The notes beneath the pieces are model-generated. The model did no database searches. It had not been told where the DNA came from and was given only the letters and a program-made list of their open reading frames with translations. Of a stretch of 64,000 nt of DNA, positions 22,201 through 33,910 are shown one piece after another (the stretch's first letter is position 1; each line of letters starts with the position of its first letter). Origin of the DNA: Sequoia sempervirens (Eukaryota > Streptophyta > Pinopsida > Cupressales > Cupressaceae); NCBI GenBank assembly GCA_007258455.2, contig VDFB02252616.1, positions 121,849,394 to 121,913,393 on the forward strand, read 5' to 3'. The position numbers and the translations under genes are program-made.

Positions 22201-23151
22201 GTCCTGCATCAAGGAAAGTCATCGTGTTAAAAATTTTGAAAAAATTCCTCCTCAAACACTCCAAGAAAGTTCCCAGTGGCGCAGTTTGTGAGGGCGTTGT
22301 AGTTTGATTTTACTCAAACTCTGACGCTCGAGCCCAAAACGAGCCAAGTGGCGCCGCCGTAGTGCACTTTACCCTCGAGCGTCGCAGTTTGCACGAAAAG
22401 GGCACTGCCGCGGCACACTTTACCCTAACCAGCCCGCCAAGCCCGAGCCTAGCATCAGAGTGTCTAAACTCCTAACTGCACCGCTGCGGCGCTAAATAGC
22501 ACCGCTGCAGCACAAAACGGCCTGAAGCGATGCAGTTTAAATGTCGAGCGGCGCTATATAGCGCCACTGGAGGTGAGCTCCCCTTTTAAAGCATTAATTG
22601 CAACATTAAAGGAAAAGACGAAGCTTCAGAAAAGGTCACATACCAGTGCCCCGATGCCAGGTGGCCGCTGGTATGTCCAAAATTGGTCTGAAATGTGTAG
22701 GGGAAGGTATCATTGCGCCATATCGCCGAAGAGTTAGAGCTCGAATCTCAAGTTTGCTAGTGGAGGTGTGTGAAAATGACTTGAAAGTGACCCCTTGGGC
22801 CCCTTTTAAGCCCAAAAATTAGGGTTTTTTAACCCTAAATGGATGTCCTGCTAGGGTTTTGGACCCCCAAACCTATTTTTGTCTATTTGAGGCTTGTTGT
22901 TCATCGTTTTATTGCATTTAGACACGTTTTTAGCCTCCTGGACCCCTTTCAGACTTGTCGGGTACTTTGTCATCTTTTTTTGCAAGATCACCCAAAAAAT
23001 TAAAAATTTTGTTCGATCTCTCGAGGGGGCATTATAATGGAATGCTTTCTCTTGCCATGCAGCAGTGGGGCAAGTTTTTAAATATCAATTTTTTTTTGGC
23101 TTTGATCGAGATCGTTTATTCTTTGAACCAACACAACAAGTGCATTGCTTC
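22201..23151. other. GC-richer segment upstream of the antisense ORF, then 3' end of gypsy
   Basis: From 22260 to 22600 the sequence is rich in GGCGC, CGCTCGAG and CACCGCTG words, unlike the AT-rich rest, and resembles the 6720-7060 leader in word content. It lies just upstream of the minus-strand ORF start, so it could hold its promoter. The words AAAAATTAGGGTTTTTTAACCC near 22814-22835 and the stretch to 23150 show no gene. Confidence 0.5.
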
Positions 23152-23165
23152 AAAGAGGGGCAAAA
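23152..23165 (+). other. Polypurine tract of gypsy element
   Basis: AAAGAGGGGCAAAA directly precedes the 3' LTR start at 23166. Its place and composition fit the plus-strand primer, with one cytosine inside the purine run. Confidence 0.8.
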
Positions 23166-24449
23166 TGTAGACACGTAAAATATACTGATTGACATCGTGC
23201 ATCTGATCCTGACTTACTAACATTGTTTCTTCTTGAATCAACCCTCGGTCTAACCATTTAATCAAATTCCCCTATCTGATTAAATTCATCAATATTCGTC
23301 TCTTAATTAAATAAATCATTTGGTCTAATTAAGTCACTCTCCCTTGTTAATTAAATCAATCCATCTGATCTAATTATCCCTATTTAATTAAATAATCAAT
23401 TTATTTGATTAAATTTCTAAAGTCCATCCATTAAATTAAATAAATTAAAACCTTATTTTATTTAATCTAACACCATCCCTTTTAATTAAATAAATCAAAA
23501 TCCTTATTTAATTAGCCTCTTATCATATTCCTCTCTTATTTGATTTAAATAAATCCATAAATCTAAGGCAAATAAGTCACATCATCTAGTCTATTGTTAA
23601 ATTAATTAACCCTTGATTAATTTAATCTAATCTCATGTCACATCCTCTTGATAATGCAAGTTGCATATGAAAATAGATTTAATTCATTTATTAAATCCCT
23701 ATTTGCCTCACATGGCATCTTTTGGAATATTCTCTCAATTTGAATTCAAAAATTCCAAGTTAACATGTACATCCAACAAGGCAATAACTTTCTCTTACAT
23801 GTCCTTTGCCTTGAGCCAAGTGGCATTTATTGCATTTTATCTTCCCTCTTACATGTCATTTCAACAAATTTGAATTTCAAATATTGGCATTTATTGGCAC
23901 AAACCCCAAATCTTGCACATCCATTATCCATTCATAACTTGACAAGTGGCATCATATCATTGGTTGAATCTTTGTCCCACATTGATCAAATTTGGACATC
24001 TCTTCAACTTATCAATCTATAAATAAAGAGCTCATATCCTCATTTCATCATCCACAATCCAAGCAAAGTTACCATGCTCAAATATCTCTTGAATTCTATC
24101 TATTATCATTGACTCATAACTAGGTTTTGCATATTTTTGGCTTGGAGTCTTCATTCTTCATCAACAAAGTGGATCAATCTCTTCAACATTCAAAGCTTGC
24201 ATCTTAGGAATTGGGAAAGGGCCAATTTTCACATCAAATTGGCACCAATTCCCCCATGGGATCAAGAGTTTGCTTTTCTAATTAGGATTCAATCTTTGTT
24301 TTGTCATTTGCTTTGTGTTCTTCAATATTTTCTTCCTAATTTGAATGTTGTAAATGGATTTAATGGGGAATCCTTGTTTTAGCTTGCAATTCCTTGTTTA
24401 ACTTGTTTACTCATGTTGTTTTGCAGGTACTAGGAAAAGGGTTCGCACA
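23166..24449 (+). repeat. 3' LTR of Tat-like gypsy element
   Basis: The 1284-bp copy of the 5' LTR starts TGTAGACACG and ends TTCGCACA. Differences noticed include ATACCG/ATACTG, CTCGTCT/CTCGGTCT, TCACATG.../GCATATG and AAAAAATTTG/CAACAAATTTG. The duplication ATTCC follows at 24450. Confidence 0.93.
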
Positions 24450-24672
24450 ATTCCTTACCCTTACACTAACACTAGCCTTAATTGAATTGTAACCCTAATT
24501 ATAACTGTATTTGAATACTAAATGTTATTGAACACTAGTCCTAACCCTTTGAACTCTAATCCTAACCTTCAACCTAACCCTATTTGAATGTCAAACCTAA
24601 CTCTAACCCTAACTGAACCATAACTATAAACCTACGTGAACACTAGCACTAATTGACCCCTTAACCTAATTA
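24450..24672. repeat. Degenerate telomere-like repeat tract, right part
   Basis: Directly after the gypsy duplication the CCCTAA/ATTGAA pattern resumes: TTACCCTTACACTAACACTAG, then TAATTGAATTGTAACCCTAA. The joined sequence (5349 to 24455) recreates the TTACCCTTACACTAACACTA word that also occurs near 5153-5172. This confirms that one tract was split by the insertion. Confidence 0.75.
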
Positions 24673-24694
24673 GAGAAATATATATAATACATTA

Positions 24695-26066
24695 TTTTTT
24701 GATTGATTAAGCAGGGAAAGGGCCCTGATCCCTAACAAAAGTAGTACATTAGTACAACAAACAACCACTAGACAAAACAACAAAACTGAGGAAGTAGAAA
24801 AGGAAGAGAACCACTACCCCAAAACCCAACCAACCAAAAACCACATTACCCTATACCAGCCACATCAAACATTATATATCTATCAAGAGTCCAATAAAAT
24901 ATAACCAGTCCATAATATCAACCATTCAAAAAAAGAAGGTTATATAAGCATAACCTATAATGAGTTCCCAATAAGTTTTTTAAGTTCCAAATAGAAATTA
25001 ACTTAATACAGTTCTAACACATAAGGCCATTACCACTAAAATACCATTTAACAGAACAAAAAGACATCAACATGGTAGGCAACAAAAAGCAAGAAAAGCA
25101 AAAGTCGAGGACTAGGCCTCCTCAATAAGGCTCCACACCTTATCAGGTCCTCAATAGAATCTTCAACACTATTTTTTACCTCAATCTTTCCTAATAGATC
25201 GGATTCATCCTTATAATCCTTCTTCCTTTGTTGTTTCTTGATTTTTCCTTGTCCCAAGATGGTCGCCATAATAGCTTTTTTCATAACCGCATCCACAACC
25301 CTACACATGTTCTACACAACATACTCGAGAGCCTAAAACCTGCTAGCATTTTCCTCATTCTGAACCATCTTCTCCAGGATCACAAATCTTTCCTCAAGCC
25401 TTTGCACTTTGGTTAACTCCAACCCATTTGAAAATCCTTCAAGCTCTCGAATTTCATTGTGGTCGTTCCTTTATCCTCATTCAATTCAGTTTCCTCAACA
25501 TCCTGCACCTCATCTTGCTGATTGATACCCTCCTCTTCTTGACTCGAGCCATCCACCTCCTCCAACCCCGACTCCTCTTCCTCAAGAGAGTCAACACCAC
25601 CCAAGCTATCTGGCACACTCTCTTCAGAGGAGGAATATTTTTCCTCCCCAACAACATTCTTCCCCTTTTTATCCTCTTCTAAACTCTTCTCCTTCAAACT
25701 TTTGGATGTTTTACTATTTTTTGACCCCTTAGATGCAACCAAAGTAAGGCAAGGGGATCTTCGACCCACCGGGGTTGTAGACCTGCATTCAGGGTTGTTA
25801 TCATTGTCATCCAATAGGTTTATTGTGTTAGGGTCAGTTCCCAACTCATGGATCAGTACTTTCCTTTTTTTATTTGTAATAGGAGAGAAGGGGATGGCCT
25901 TTCTTTTTTTTGGGTTTATCTTAAGAAGAGCCGACCAAGTGGGGTCCTCAATATTAGGCGAGGTATTCATAGGTTTTTGGTCGGGGAGTGGGATTGGCTC
26001 TCAATTATTTACAAATTAGAAAATAAGGGTTACATTTATAATATGTAATCATTTGATATTATTGCA
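24695..26066 (-). mobile_element. 5'-truncated retroposon (probable LINE 3' part), minus strand
   Basis: Read on the minus strand, the element ends in TTTGTTAGGGATCAGGGCCC...CTTAATCAATC and an A-rich tail, plus-strand T run at 24695-24700. The word TAATACATTA lies beside the tail (24685-24694) and again at 26074-26083, with ATATA-rich near matches on both sides, as in a target-site duplication changed by slippage. It carries a charged protein-like ORF (next entry) but no RT, zf-RVT or RNase H. The family is therefore uncertain. Confidence 0.55.
25048..25970 (-). pseudogene. Lys/Glu-rich coiled-coil protein of unknown family in the minus retroposon
   Basis: The minus-strand ORF from 25970 to 25413 (185 codons) starts MNTSPNIEDPTWSALLKINP and has basic clusters NPKKRKAIP and NKKRKV that resemble nuclear localisation signals. 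A Ser/Lys stretch and a strongly acidic part (LEEEESGLEEVDGSSQEEEG) follow. After a frame change near 25425 it continues as a likely coiled coil (LTKVQRLEERFVILEKMVQ). It then runs through MCRVVDAVMKKAIMATILGQ to a stop at 25048. It lies where a LINE 3' region is expected. I do not recognise a family. It might be an accessory ORF or a captured host fragment. Confidence 0.45.
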
Positions 26067-26369
26067 TATATAATAATACATTAATAATTTTTAATCATAT
26101 GATTTATTTTTTTATAAGTTAAATAGCTACTATATGGGGCAACACCCTTTATTAATAAAAAAAAGGTTTTTACAATTCTCGGACGGTTTCAAACCTATGT
26201 ACCAAATGTTAGGGATGCATCCCATCAAAATTTAGCATGAAGCCCACAACTACAAAAAATTGACCCAAACATATAATGGAATGACCTTTGACACCATTGC
26301 GGACTACTCATAGACCCACCAAAAAAACAAGTTGGTGACTCAATTGAACATTGACACCACACAGACCCA

Positions 26370-27130
26370 TCACCTCCATAACACATGACTAGGCATTGTT
26401 GCATCCAACCTTGTTGGACTTCATTTCTTTGAATGCATTTTGGATCACCAGGCAATCACCATTGTGGGCACTGAGTAGGGTGGTTCGCATGCTTTTCCCA
26501 ACTCTTGGTGTCGTTCATGACCTATTCTTCTCTGACGCCCAACTCCTAGTCCTCCTCGTCTTAGGTCCACCTCTCCCCATTAAGAGCCTCCACCACCAGA
26601 AACATCTTCACCCATCCCTTCGACCGGTCTTTGAGAATATTCGTTGCGTATAGGAGGAAGTCAATGCACTGGTCGATCTCACCCCAGTGGTTTTTTAGCA
26701 CTGTGTCATTCAAAGAGCGTACCAACATTAATTTTGGTACAACCATTCATTCCCATAGGCCTTGTAGTAGTGTACAGACAAAAGGGTCATGAAGTTGCCA
26801 TCAATGTTTTCCAATGTCGCATCAATATTCTCTAGAAGTGAGTGCTAAAAAATCATTTGGCATAAATTCTTCCCCCAAGTTTTCGACACACCCATGTACA
26901 CAAGCATCACCAGAAATATGGCGATGATTTATAAATTTTCCCTGAGCTTGTGGGTTGCCTGCTGAAATTCTAGACCCAGTATCCCCTTCACCGCCTGGAG
27001 CACCAGTGGGTACTTGGACACCATTATCCCCTTTAACCGCTTCTCAGTGAATTCACCATGGAATGCATTTTGCTGCTTCATGGAGTTCAAAAAGAGTGGA
27101 GTGTCCATCGCCCCTTATGCATGTGTTGAG
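26370..27130 (-). pseudogene. Coding-like stretch after RNase H in the minus LINE, unknown
   Basis: The minus strand from about 27110 reads MDTPLFLNSMKQQNAFHGEF, then VLQAVKGILGLEFQQATHKL, and after a stop IIAIFLVMLVYMGVSKTWGK. Later it gives ENIDATLENIDGNFMTLL. It has protein-like composition and sits between RNase H and the tail, at the same place as 2967-3443 in the first LINE. No domain is recognised and several stops interrupt it. Confidence 0.35.
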
Positions 27131-27609
27131 AGCATAATTTTTTTTGGGAAAAATAATCTTTACCACCCCTATTTCAAGCAAAACTATGCGCAACCATATG
27201 GAGGTCGTACCAAGAATTAAAAGCCTTCATGTCTTGCAAATTCAATGCTCATATATTTTTGAGATCCTACCTCAATCTTGTCTGCTCGAGCGAGCTTGGA
27301 ATTAAATGAAAAATGTAGCTTCCATCATCTCACCAATCCCCATCATAACCGCATCCTCATTTTTGATGCCCATCACCTCAGCTGTGTACGGCTCCAACCT
27401 GTATGCAATCAATCACTTGGATACTCTCCACCGCTGCTTTTTCCAACTTGTCTACCACCTCGTTCCCTTCTCTATAGACGTGGCTTATGCAAAATGCTTC
27501 TAATTCGGCCATGACATCACATATGGGTTGAATCCAATGATTGAGCTTCCAACTTGGTGTTGTGTTGAGTCAGATGGCATTTATTGTGATTAATGAATCT
27601 TCCTCTAAG

Positions 27610-28600
27610 TGAATTCACTTTGCACCAACTTCCATCCCCAATTCCAGACCGACCAAAGCTACTCTAAACTCAACTTTTTTTTTTTATGCAAATCCCTAAA
27701 GCAAGTGATTTTTTTGCAAGCACAATTCCTTGGCTATCACAAACAACACATCCAGTACAATTTGACCCCAGGTTGCCCCTAGAGCCACCATTGAAGTTCA
27801 CCTTAACCCATCCCTCCTCTAGGGGTAGCCATTTGACATTTAAGCATTTTTTTTCATTCTGCTCACTACTTTCCTTCCCACTTAGCTTTAGGATTCTTAG
27901 GCCCGTGAATGATTTTATGATTCTGCCATTGCAGCTTGAGAAAATTACCTTTTTGAGGTTTTTCCCCTAAGTCGCTTCATTGATTAGTTCGGTTACAACT
28001 CCTTCAATTTTCCTACACAATCTCTCTTGCTCCATTTCCTTCCCCTAAAATATCCTCCAATTGCGCTCTTTCCAAATCTCTCATATAATGGTTGACGAAA
28101 TGATTTCCTAGATGCTTCCAAACATAGAATTCTTGTTCAGAAGAGGCCATATATTAAACCATCCCACAATGTCTTCCAGAATAGGGCACTGGTAGCTTAG
28201 CTTGGACATGAAGAACTTCTAGTAGTTTTCCACGTATGGGCATGTCAATAGGATGTGATCCACAGACTCATTGTTGCTCTTGCACAGGACACACCTTCTA
28301 GAGCCCTGGATTCCAAAGGTGGCAAGCCTATCTTCTGTCAAAATTATTTTTTGCATTGCTAGCTAGGAGAAAACCCCAGCTTTTGGGAGGGAATTGTTAC
28401 TCCACATGAGCTTGTATGGCCAATTTTTTCTTGCAATTTCCATTTCCTTGACCCTATATCCTAGCTTCACCTTGTATTCCCCAGTTCTCGATCTGCACCA
28501 TCTGATTTCATCCTCCTAGTCAGATGGGGAAAAGGTTTTGTTCTTTAGGATCTTAGCTAGTGCCATTTTCTAGTTATGAGGGGCAACAATGTCATTCAAT
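27610..28600 (-). pseudogene. LINE zf-RVT and RNase H domains, minus strand
   Basis: Translation of the minus strand gives NNSLPKAGVFS, then FGIQGSRRCVLCKSNNESVD and HILLTCPYVENY at about 28200-28320 (zf-RVT). The linker IIWEIWKERNWRIF follows, then at 27781-27840 KWLPLEEGWVKVNFNGGSRG, the RNase H start. The first catalytic Asp is Asn here (NFNGG instead of NFDG), one G-to-A step away. The end of the domain reads ISHVYREGNEVVDKLEKAAV at about 27425-27480. In-frame stops show a dead copy. Confidence 0.82.
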
Positions 28601-28727
28601 GGGTTCCACTCCCACCCCATTTCGCCAAACCATCTTCCCATAGTTGCACACCTTTGTACCCCAAACTTTGGATGTCGTCACTCTGATGGCTTCCAAATTG
28701 GGGTGCTCAGAAATAGGATTTTGTCCT

Positions 28728-31218
28728 TGTAACACCCCGCCGTGTGAACCCCAAAGGACAACAAACATCGCAAATATTTTTTTTTGAAAGCGAAACATTG
28801 CATATGATGAAAATGTACATGCATTCTAGGAACAACAATTATGTATTTACAAAGTCATTCATGTCCTCTGGGGTACGCAAAACAGTCATTACAAATCATA
28901 AACTTTTATCAACGAAAGCGTACACACAACCAAGATTACATAATGATAACATATAATCATCCATGAGCAATAAAGATGAAAAGATATACATCATTTTTTT
29001 TTTTCAATCCATAATTTAATATTACAATTGTGGAGCGCATTTCCATAGATACAGTACATCATGGATATAATAGTATATTACATTACTTCAGGAGTACATA
29101 TGCATCCTGACATAGAGAGGATAATACACATCAAATAGAATAATGTTACATAATTGAACATGGTACCATAGAACTGAGGAAAAGTCTTCAACCAGGTGAA
29201 GCTCTGGAACTTTGCATCCACTTTTGCATCGCGAACACATCCTGGGAACCCAATGGGGTGCATAACACGTTCCACCCGACCGTGTGGACCTGAAGGTCCA
29301 CCCCCATGCTAGGAGATGACAAGAAATGATCCACATCCAAACAAGGTCAAGCAGACAAGGCTAACTCAACACTAACATAAACAACATCAAACAAGTACAA
29401 CAACACTTCCAGAGGCTACCAACCAAAGGAAAATAAATGGGTACAGTGGGAGAGTGTCATCGCATGGCCTTACATGGATTATCCAGGAAACCTATCACAA
29501 GGTATTGCCTCCATCTATGGTTATCCTGCTTGCCTATCTCATGGTGTTGCTTCATAGGGTGACTCATGCGAGACCACTTACCTTTCGTGAGGACAAGGTA
29601 GTGATCTTACCGACCAGGTCTTCTCATTCCATCCTTAGCCTGTGAAAGCACTAACGGTATAGGTGAGGCACATAATTAATCTTGTTTAATGTTTAACTAC
29701 CCAAACCCACTAGTTCATTAATTATATTATCACTTGTTTAGGAAACTCTTCCATGGGTTACCCTAACAGCCCCTTTGTGCGTCGACCCCCATGAAGAGCC
29801 ACCCTCCCCAACAGTTCTGAAACAAGACTCACAACAACAAGGGGTGTACCAAACATAAAATCCACAAAATGAAAGCACGTGTGAGGCATGAACCATCTTG
29901 CTCATAGTCATAACCAAGAGGCAAATAAAATCATGGAACAAGGTACACCCACGAGCTCAAAATTAAGATACGCTCAATGGAAACACAAAGGTCTAATCAT
30001 GGGAAAATTCAACACAAAACAGGTTTCCCATCACCTCTGGAAGCCTAACAACCTACCACCCATAACTTATCAAAAGGAAGTGACTTAAGCATTTATGGGT
30101 TCCCAACTTATCCAAAACATGTCTATACATAAAGATTACCTCAAAAGTAAAATAAAGCAAGAGGAAAATATGATAAACATGGAACCACTAGTATGCATAA
30201 TAAATCAATTCCAATGAGCACTCAAAATATAAACAAAATAACTATCTAAACATGCTCAAAGACGGCTATAGATACCCATTCATTTGAACGTGAACATAAT
30301 CCAATCTTATTAAAGATAATGTAATGAATAATTAAATAATCCACTATAATTAAAAGCATTTCCATCATAATATTTTTAAATAGATAAGCACTATGAAACC
30401 TATAGTATGCAAAACATCATATTTCTTTTGATTTAAAATTCCTAGCCTGTACTTTTGTTTACTTCAAATTAATTAAGATTTAAAATATAACCTATAATAA
30501 ATTTAATTCAAATGTAGCATGTTTATTTACTTCAATTAAATTTGTGCAAACCACAAATCTATTAGTAAATGAATCTGTAAATAAATTTAACTTTAAATAA
30601 CTTGTAGATAAATCTAATTTGAATGCACTTTGTAAATAGATCTAGTCTAGATGTATTAGAAATAAATATGCTTGAAATGTATCTGAAAATAATTCAAATA
30701 TTAAATGTACCTCAATAGTAAACATTACTTCAAATTAATTAAAATTTTAAAATATAACCTATAATAAATTTAGTTCAAATGTAACATGTTTGTTTACTTC
30801 CAAATAATAGGTTTAATTAAAAACGCAATATATACCTTGATTATTATAAATAAATTCAATTAAGATCTAACATAAACAATTTATCTGTAAATCATAAATA
30901 TAATGATTTTGTAAATAAATTTTAACTTTAATTTAACTTGCAATTAGACCTAATTTTAAACGTACTTGAGAATAATTTCTAATTTAAACGTATTAGAAAA
31001 TAAACCTGATTTGAATGTATGTGAAAATAGATCAAATTTAAAATGTAACTAAAAGTAAATCTACTTTAATGTACCTATATTTGAATAAATAATACTTAAT
31101 TTAATTTATTTATCTTTTCAGGAAAACAATACATAGTTGTACATCCAATACAACATACTCACACATACTACATAATACATCTATAAATTTAAATTAAATG
31201 TTCTATAATACATATTTG

Positions 31219-31259
<41 letters not shown>

Positions 31260-33244
31260 AAAAATTGAGCAATTACATAGCATATTGTGTGAGTGATTCA
31301 CTGCACCTCTAACACCAACCCATTAAATTTTCTTATAACTACCTATGTATTCTCAAACCCAATCAATACCCTAATCCAATTCATTGTATTCTTATTTTAT
31401 GAAGGATACATAATAAAGTCTTTTCTCATAATTACAAAAATATTACCATCCAATAATAAATAATGAAAATCATATAAAAGATAACCACCTTAAAACCATT
31501 ACAAACTACTTATTCGTTTCATTCAAAATAACTAAGAAAAGAATAAAGTTACAAATTTTGTCCATATCTATTTTGCACTTTTACACACCCAAAAACATTC
31601 TTTTAATAAAGATTTAACACAAAATATATAGTTATTTAATTAACCAAATATAATCAAGTTAGGATTTAACGGCTGTATCAATTCCCTAGCATACATATAC
31701 TTAAGCACAGATTCAAAATCTAATTTAATATTTTATTTTCGAGTGCAACAACTGCGATAGATTCAATTCTTTAATGCTCCCTATTAATTTCAAGTGCATA
31801 AAGTGAAAGGATAGGTAAGGCACGAGGAAATGTTGACTACCTAGATTTCCTATGCTCAACTTACGGAGAAGGTGGTTGAGTTAATTCTTTTCCCCAAAAT
31901 TCTTCTGGTTGAATAGTCCTTCAACTCCGTGAATTTTTGTTTTAAAGTCCTGTATGTTTTGTTTTCACCTGCCTTTCCTAAAATAAATTAAGAAGAAATT
32001 CTAAAGTTTATCGAAAAACACAGAGAACAGGTGGAAAATTCCCAAAATTTATTTTTAACACCCGACAATTCCGTTCTCCTTGACTAACCACCTGTTGGAA
32101 GATTTTGAAAAACAAACATTAACCTACCTCCACTAAGTTTCCAAATTTAATAATTTCAACTGTCGTCATTAATTTCACCCTTGGTTTAATGTTTTATCGG
32201 GTAATCAATGACACTTTAGAAAATTGAAACAATTAGAGAATTCTTTATATATATTTCAAAATTTACCCTTTTCAAATGATTTTCGCCTTCATTTTAATAT
32301 TTTACTTGAAGATCAATTTATCACATTATTAAATTAAATTAAATTAATTAAATTAAACGTAAACCTTCCACTGTTTTAACTTTTTATCAGGTGAAATAAA
32401 ATATATTTATTTTTCAATTTACCCCTATTTAATTATAATAAATAACAAAATATTTATTTATTTATTTAAACATTAAAATTTGCAACTAATTTAATATTTA
32501 ATTAAATCTTGACGTTTTTCCCACAACTCACATTAATGATTAAATTTAATGTTTAATTTCAACCGTAATACTAACCATTATTGAATTAAATTAACCAATT
32601 AGCAATAATGATACACATCTAAATAAAATGATAAACACATTAAAATTTACGATTTGAAACGAACGACATGAAATAGAACAATACCATAACAGAACGAAAT
32701 ACTGACGGACGACATCGTCAAACATTGACGGGACGACAGACACGAACGGGGATACTTTCTTTTCAAATCCCTAAACCACGTCATATCCATTGGGTATGTT
32801 GGGCACACTCAAACCCGACAGTGCGGGTGGAGTCGGTCCCTGGTACCTGTAGCCCTACATAAAACCAAGTGTTGAAACAACATATATATTTAATGTCAAA
32901 CACATTGTGAGAGAGAATTGCAGTGTGGTAGGGTGCTCATGGATGAGCGATGCAACACCGTCCCTCTCACTTGAACCTCAAACAATAGTATATCATCATA
33001 AATATCCTGAAATGAGCAGTAATCAATTTACATAACCACACAATACTGCATAACCAGATAAAGATGAACACCATGCATCATTATATTATCAACATCATAA
33101 AATAGTATCATGATCATCCAATAAAACACACAAGTCAAACAGGGAAAACAATCACCATCAAAGTCTCAATTTTGCATCAACGTAAATAGTATCCACACAG
33201 TATCATAAGAGAACAATATCACAAGTGAAAGTATGCAATTGAGA
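28728..33244. other. AT-rich block with LTR-like left end, no genes seen
   Basis: It opens TGTAACACCCCGCCGTGTG, a start used by several plant LTR families, and contains GGTCCAC/GGTGGAG-type GC-richer patches at 29210-29310 and 32770-32860. The body is strongly AT-rich, with a (TA)n microsatellite at 31221-31253. The right border is placed at 33244 because a gypsy RT reading frame on the minus strand breaks off there. I found no second LTR copy, PBS or PPT. It may be a long solo LTR or several old pieces. Confidence 0.4.
31221..31253. repeat. (AT)n microsatellite
   Basis: An uninterrupted TA dinucleotide run of about 33 bp lies in very AT-rich sequence. Confidence 0.95.
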
Positions 33245-33910
33245 AATGTTTCTAGGAGGTGGCATGTTAACTATAGCATAAATTTTCTTCATGTCCACCT
33301 CAATGCCTCTATGAGATATGATAAAACCTAAAAAAATTCCACTATCTACACCAAAGACACTTTTTTGGATTCAATCTCATGTTATATTTTTTCATTCACT
33401 CAAATATTTTTTGAAGGGTATTCACATTGTCTTGTCGAGTTAAAGATTTGGCTAGAATGTCGTCAACATAATCTTCCAAGATCTTATGTATATAATCATG
33501 AAATATCAATGTCATAGCTCATTGATATGTTGCACCTGTATTTTTTAATCCAAAAGCATCATTACCCAACAAAATGTTCCCTAAGTTGTTGTAAATGTTG
33601 TTTTGTATTGATCTTGAGGGTTGATAAAGATTTGATTATATTCAAAAAATCTATCCATGAATGACAATAAAGCCTGTCTCGTAGTCGATTCCACTATCAT
33701 GCCAATATTAGTAATGGGAAAATCATCTTTTAAAGATGCTTTATTCAAATCACAAAATTCAGTACACATCCTAATATGATTATCAGGTTTTATGACTACG
33801 ACAATATTTGAGATCCAAGGAGAACAATCTATAGGACGTATAAAACCAACTTTGAGGAGCTTCTCAATCTTGTCCTTTACTAGCAAGGCTATTTTAGGAT
33901 TCTTTTTCAT
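33245..33910 (-). pseudogene. Gypsy RT fragment, minus strand
   Basis: The minus frame gives KLLKVGFIRPIDCSPWISNI, MCTEFCDLNKASLKDDFPI, the first Asp in SFMDRFFEYNQIF, then after a stop and frameshift near 33580 NTGATYQxAMTLIFHDYI. The intact YVDD box lies in LEDYVDDILAKS at about 33440-33476, followed by NPKKC and GIEVDMKKIYAIV. The three catalytic aspartates remain. The thumb ends at the element break. It cannot make a working enzyme. Confidence 0.88.

Larger units (their letters stand above)
5350..24449 (+). mobile_element. Complete Ty3/gypsy LTR retrotransposon, Tat-like, 19.1 kb
   Basis: Two direct LTRs (5350-6632 and 23166-24449) begin TGTAGACACG and end TTCGCACA, flanked by the perfect duplication ATTCC. 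Inside come a PBS, a 2.7-kb leader, gag, protease, G-patch, RT, Ty3-type RNase H, a second RNase H and integrase. A long 3' region follows with an antisense mobile-domain ORF and a purine-rich tract. The second RNase H and the antisense 3' ORF are hallmarks of the Tat lineage (Ogre, Retand, Grande). By eye the LTRs differ at roughly 15 positions, about 1%, so the insertion is recent. The coding part nevertheless carries many stops, so the copy was probably moved by proteins supplied in trans. Confidence 0.93.
26107..28727 (-). mobile_element. 5'-truncated L1-type LINE, minus strand
   Basis: On the minus strand the order is RT C-terminal remnant, zf-RVT, RNase H and a long 3' region ending in an A-rich tail (plus-strand T run at 26107-26113). 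It is related to the LINE at 15-3600 in the zf-RVT block. The 5' end at 28727 abuts an LTR-like TGTAACACC start, and I see no target-site duplication. The left end may therefore be original while the right end was cut by a later insertion or deletion. Confidence 0.78.

Noticed and set aside
28728..29340. A pair of short LTRs in the CCGTGTG...GGTCCAC words near 28740 and 29280
   Set aside because: Only about 10 bases are shared and the order differs, so no LTR pair could be supported.
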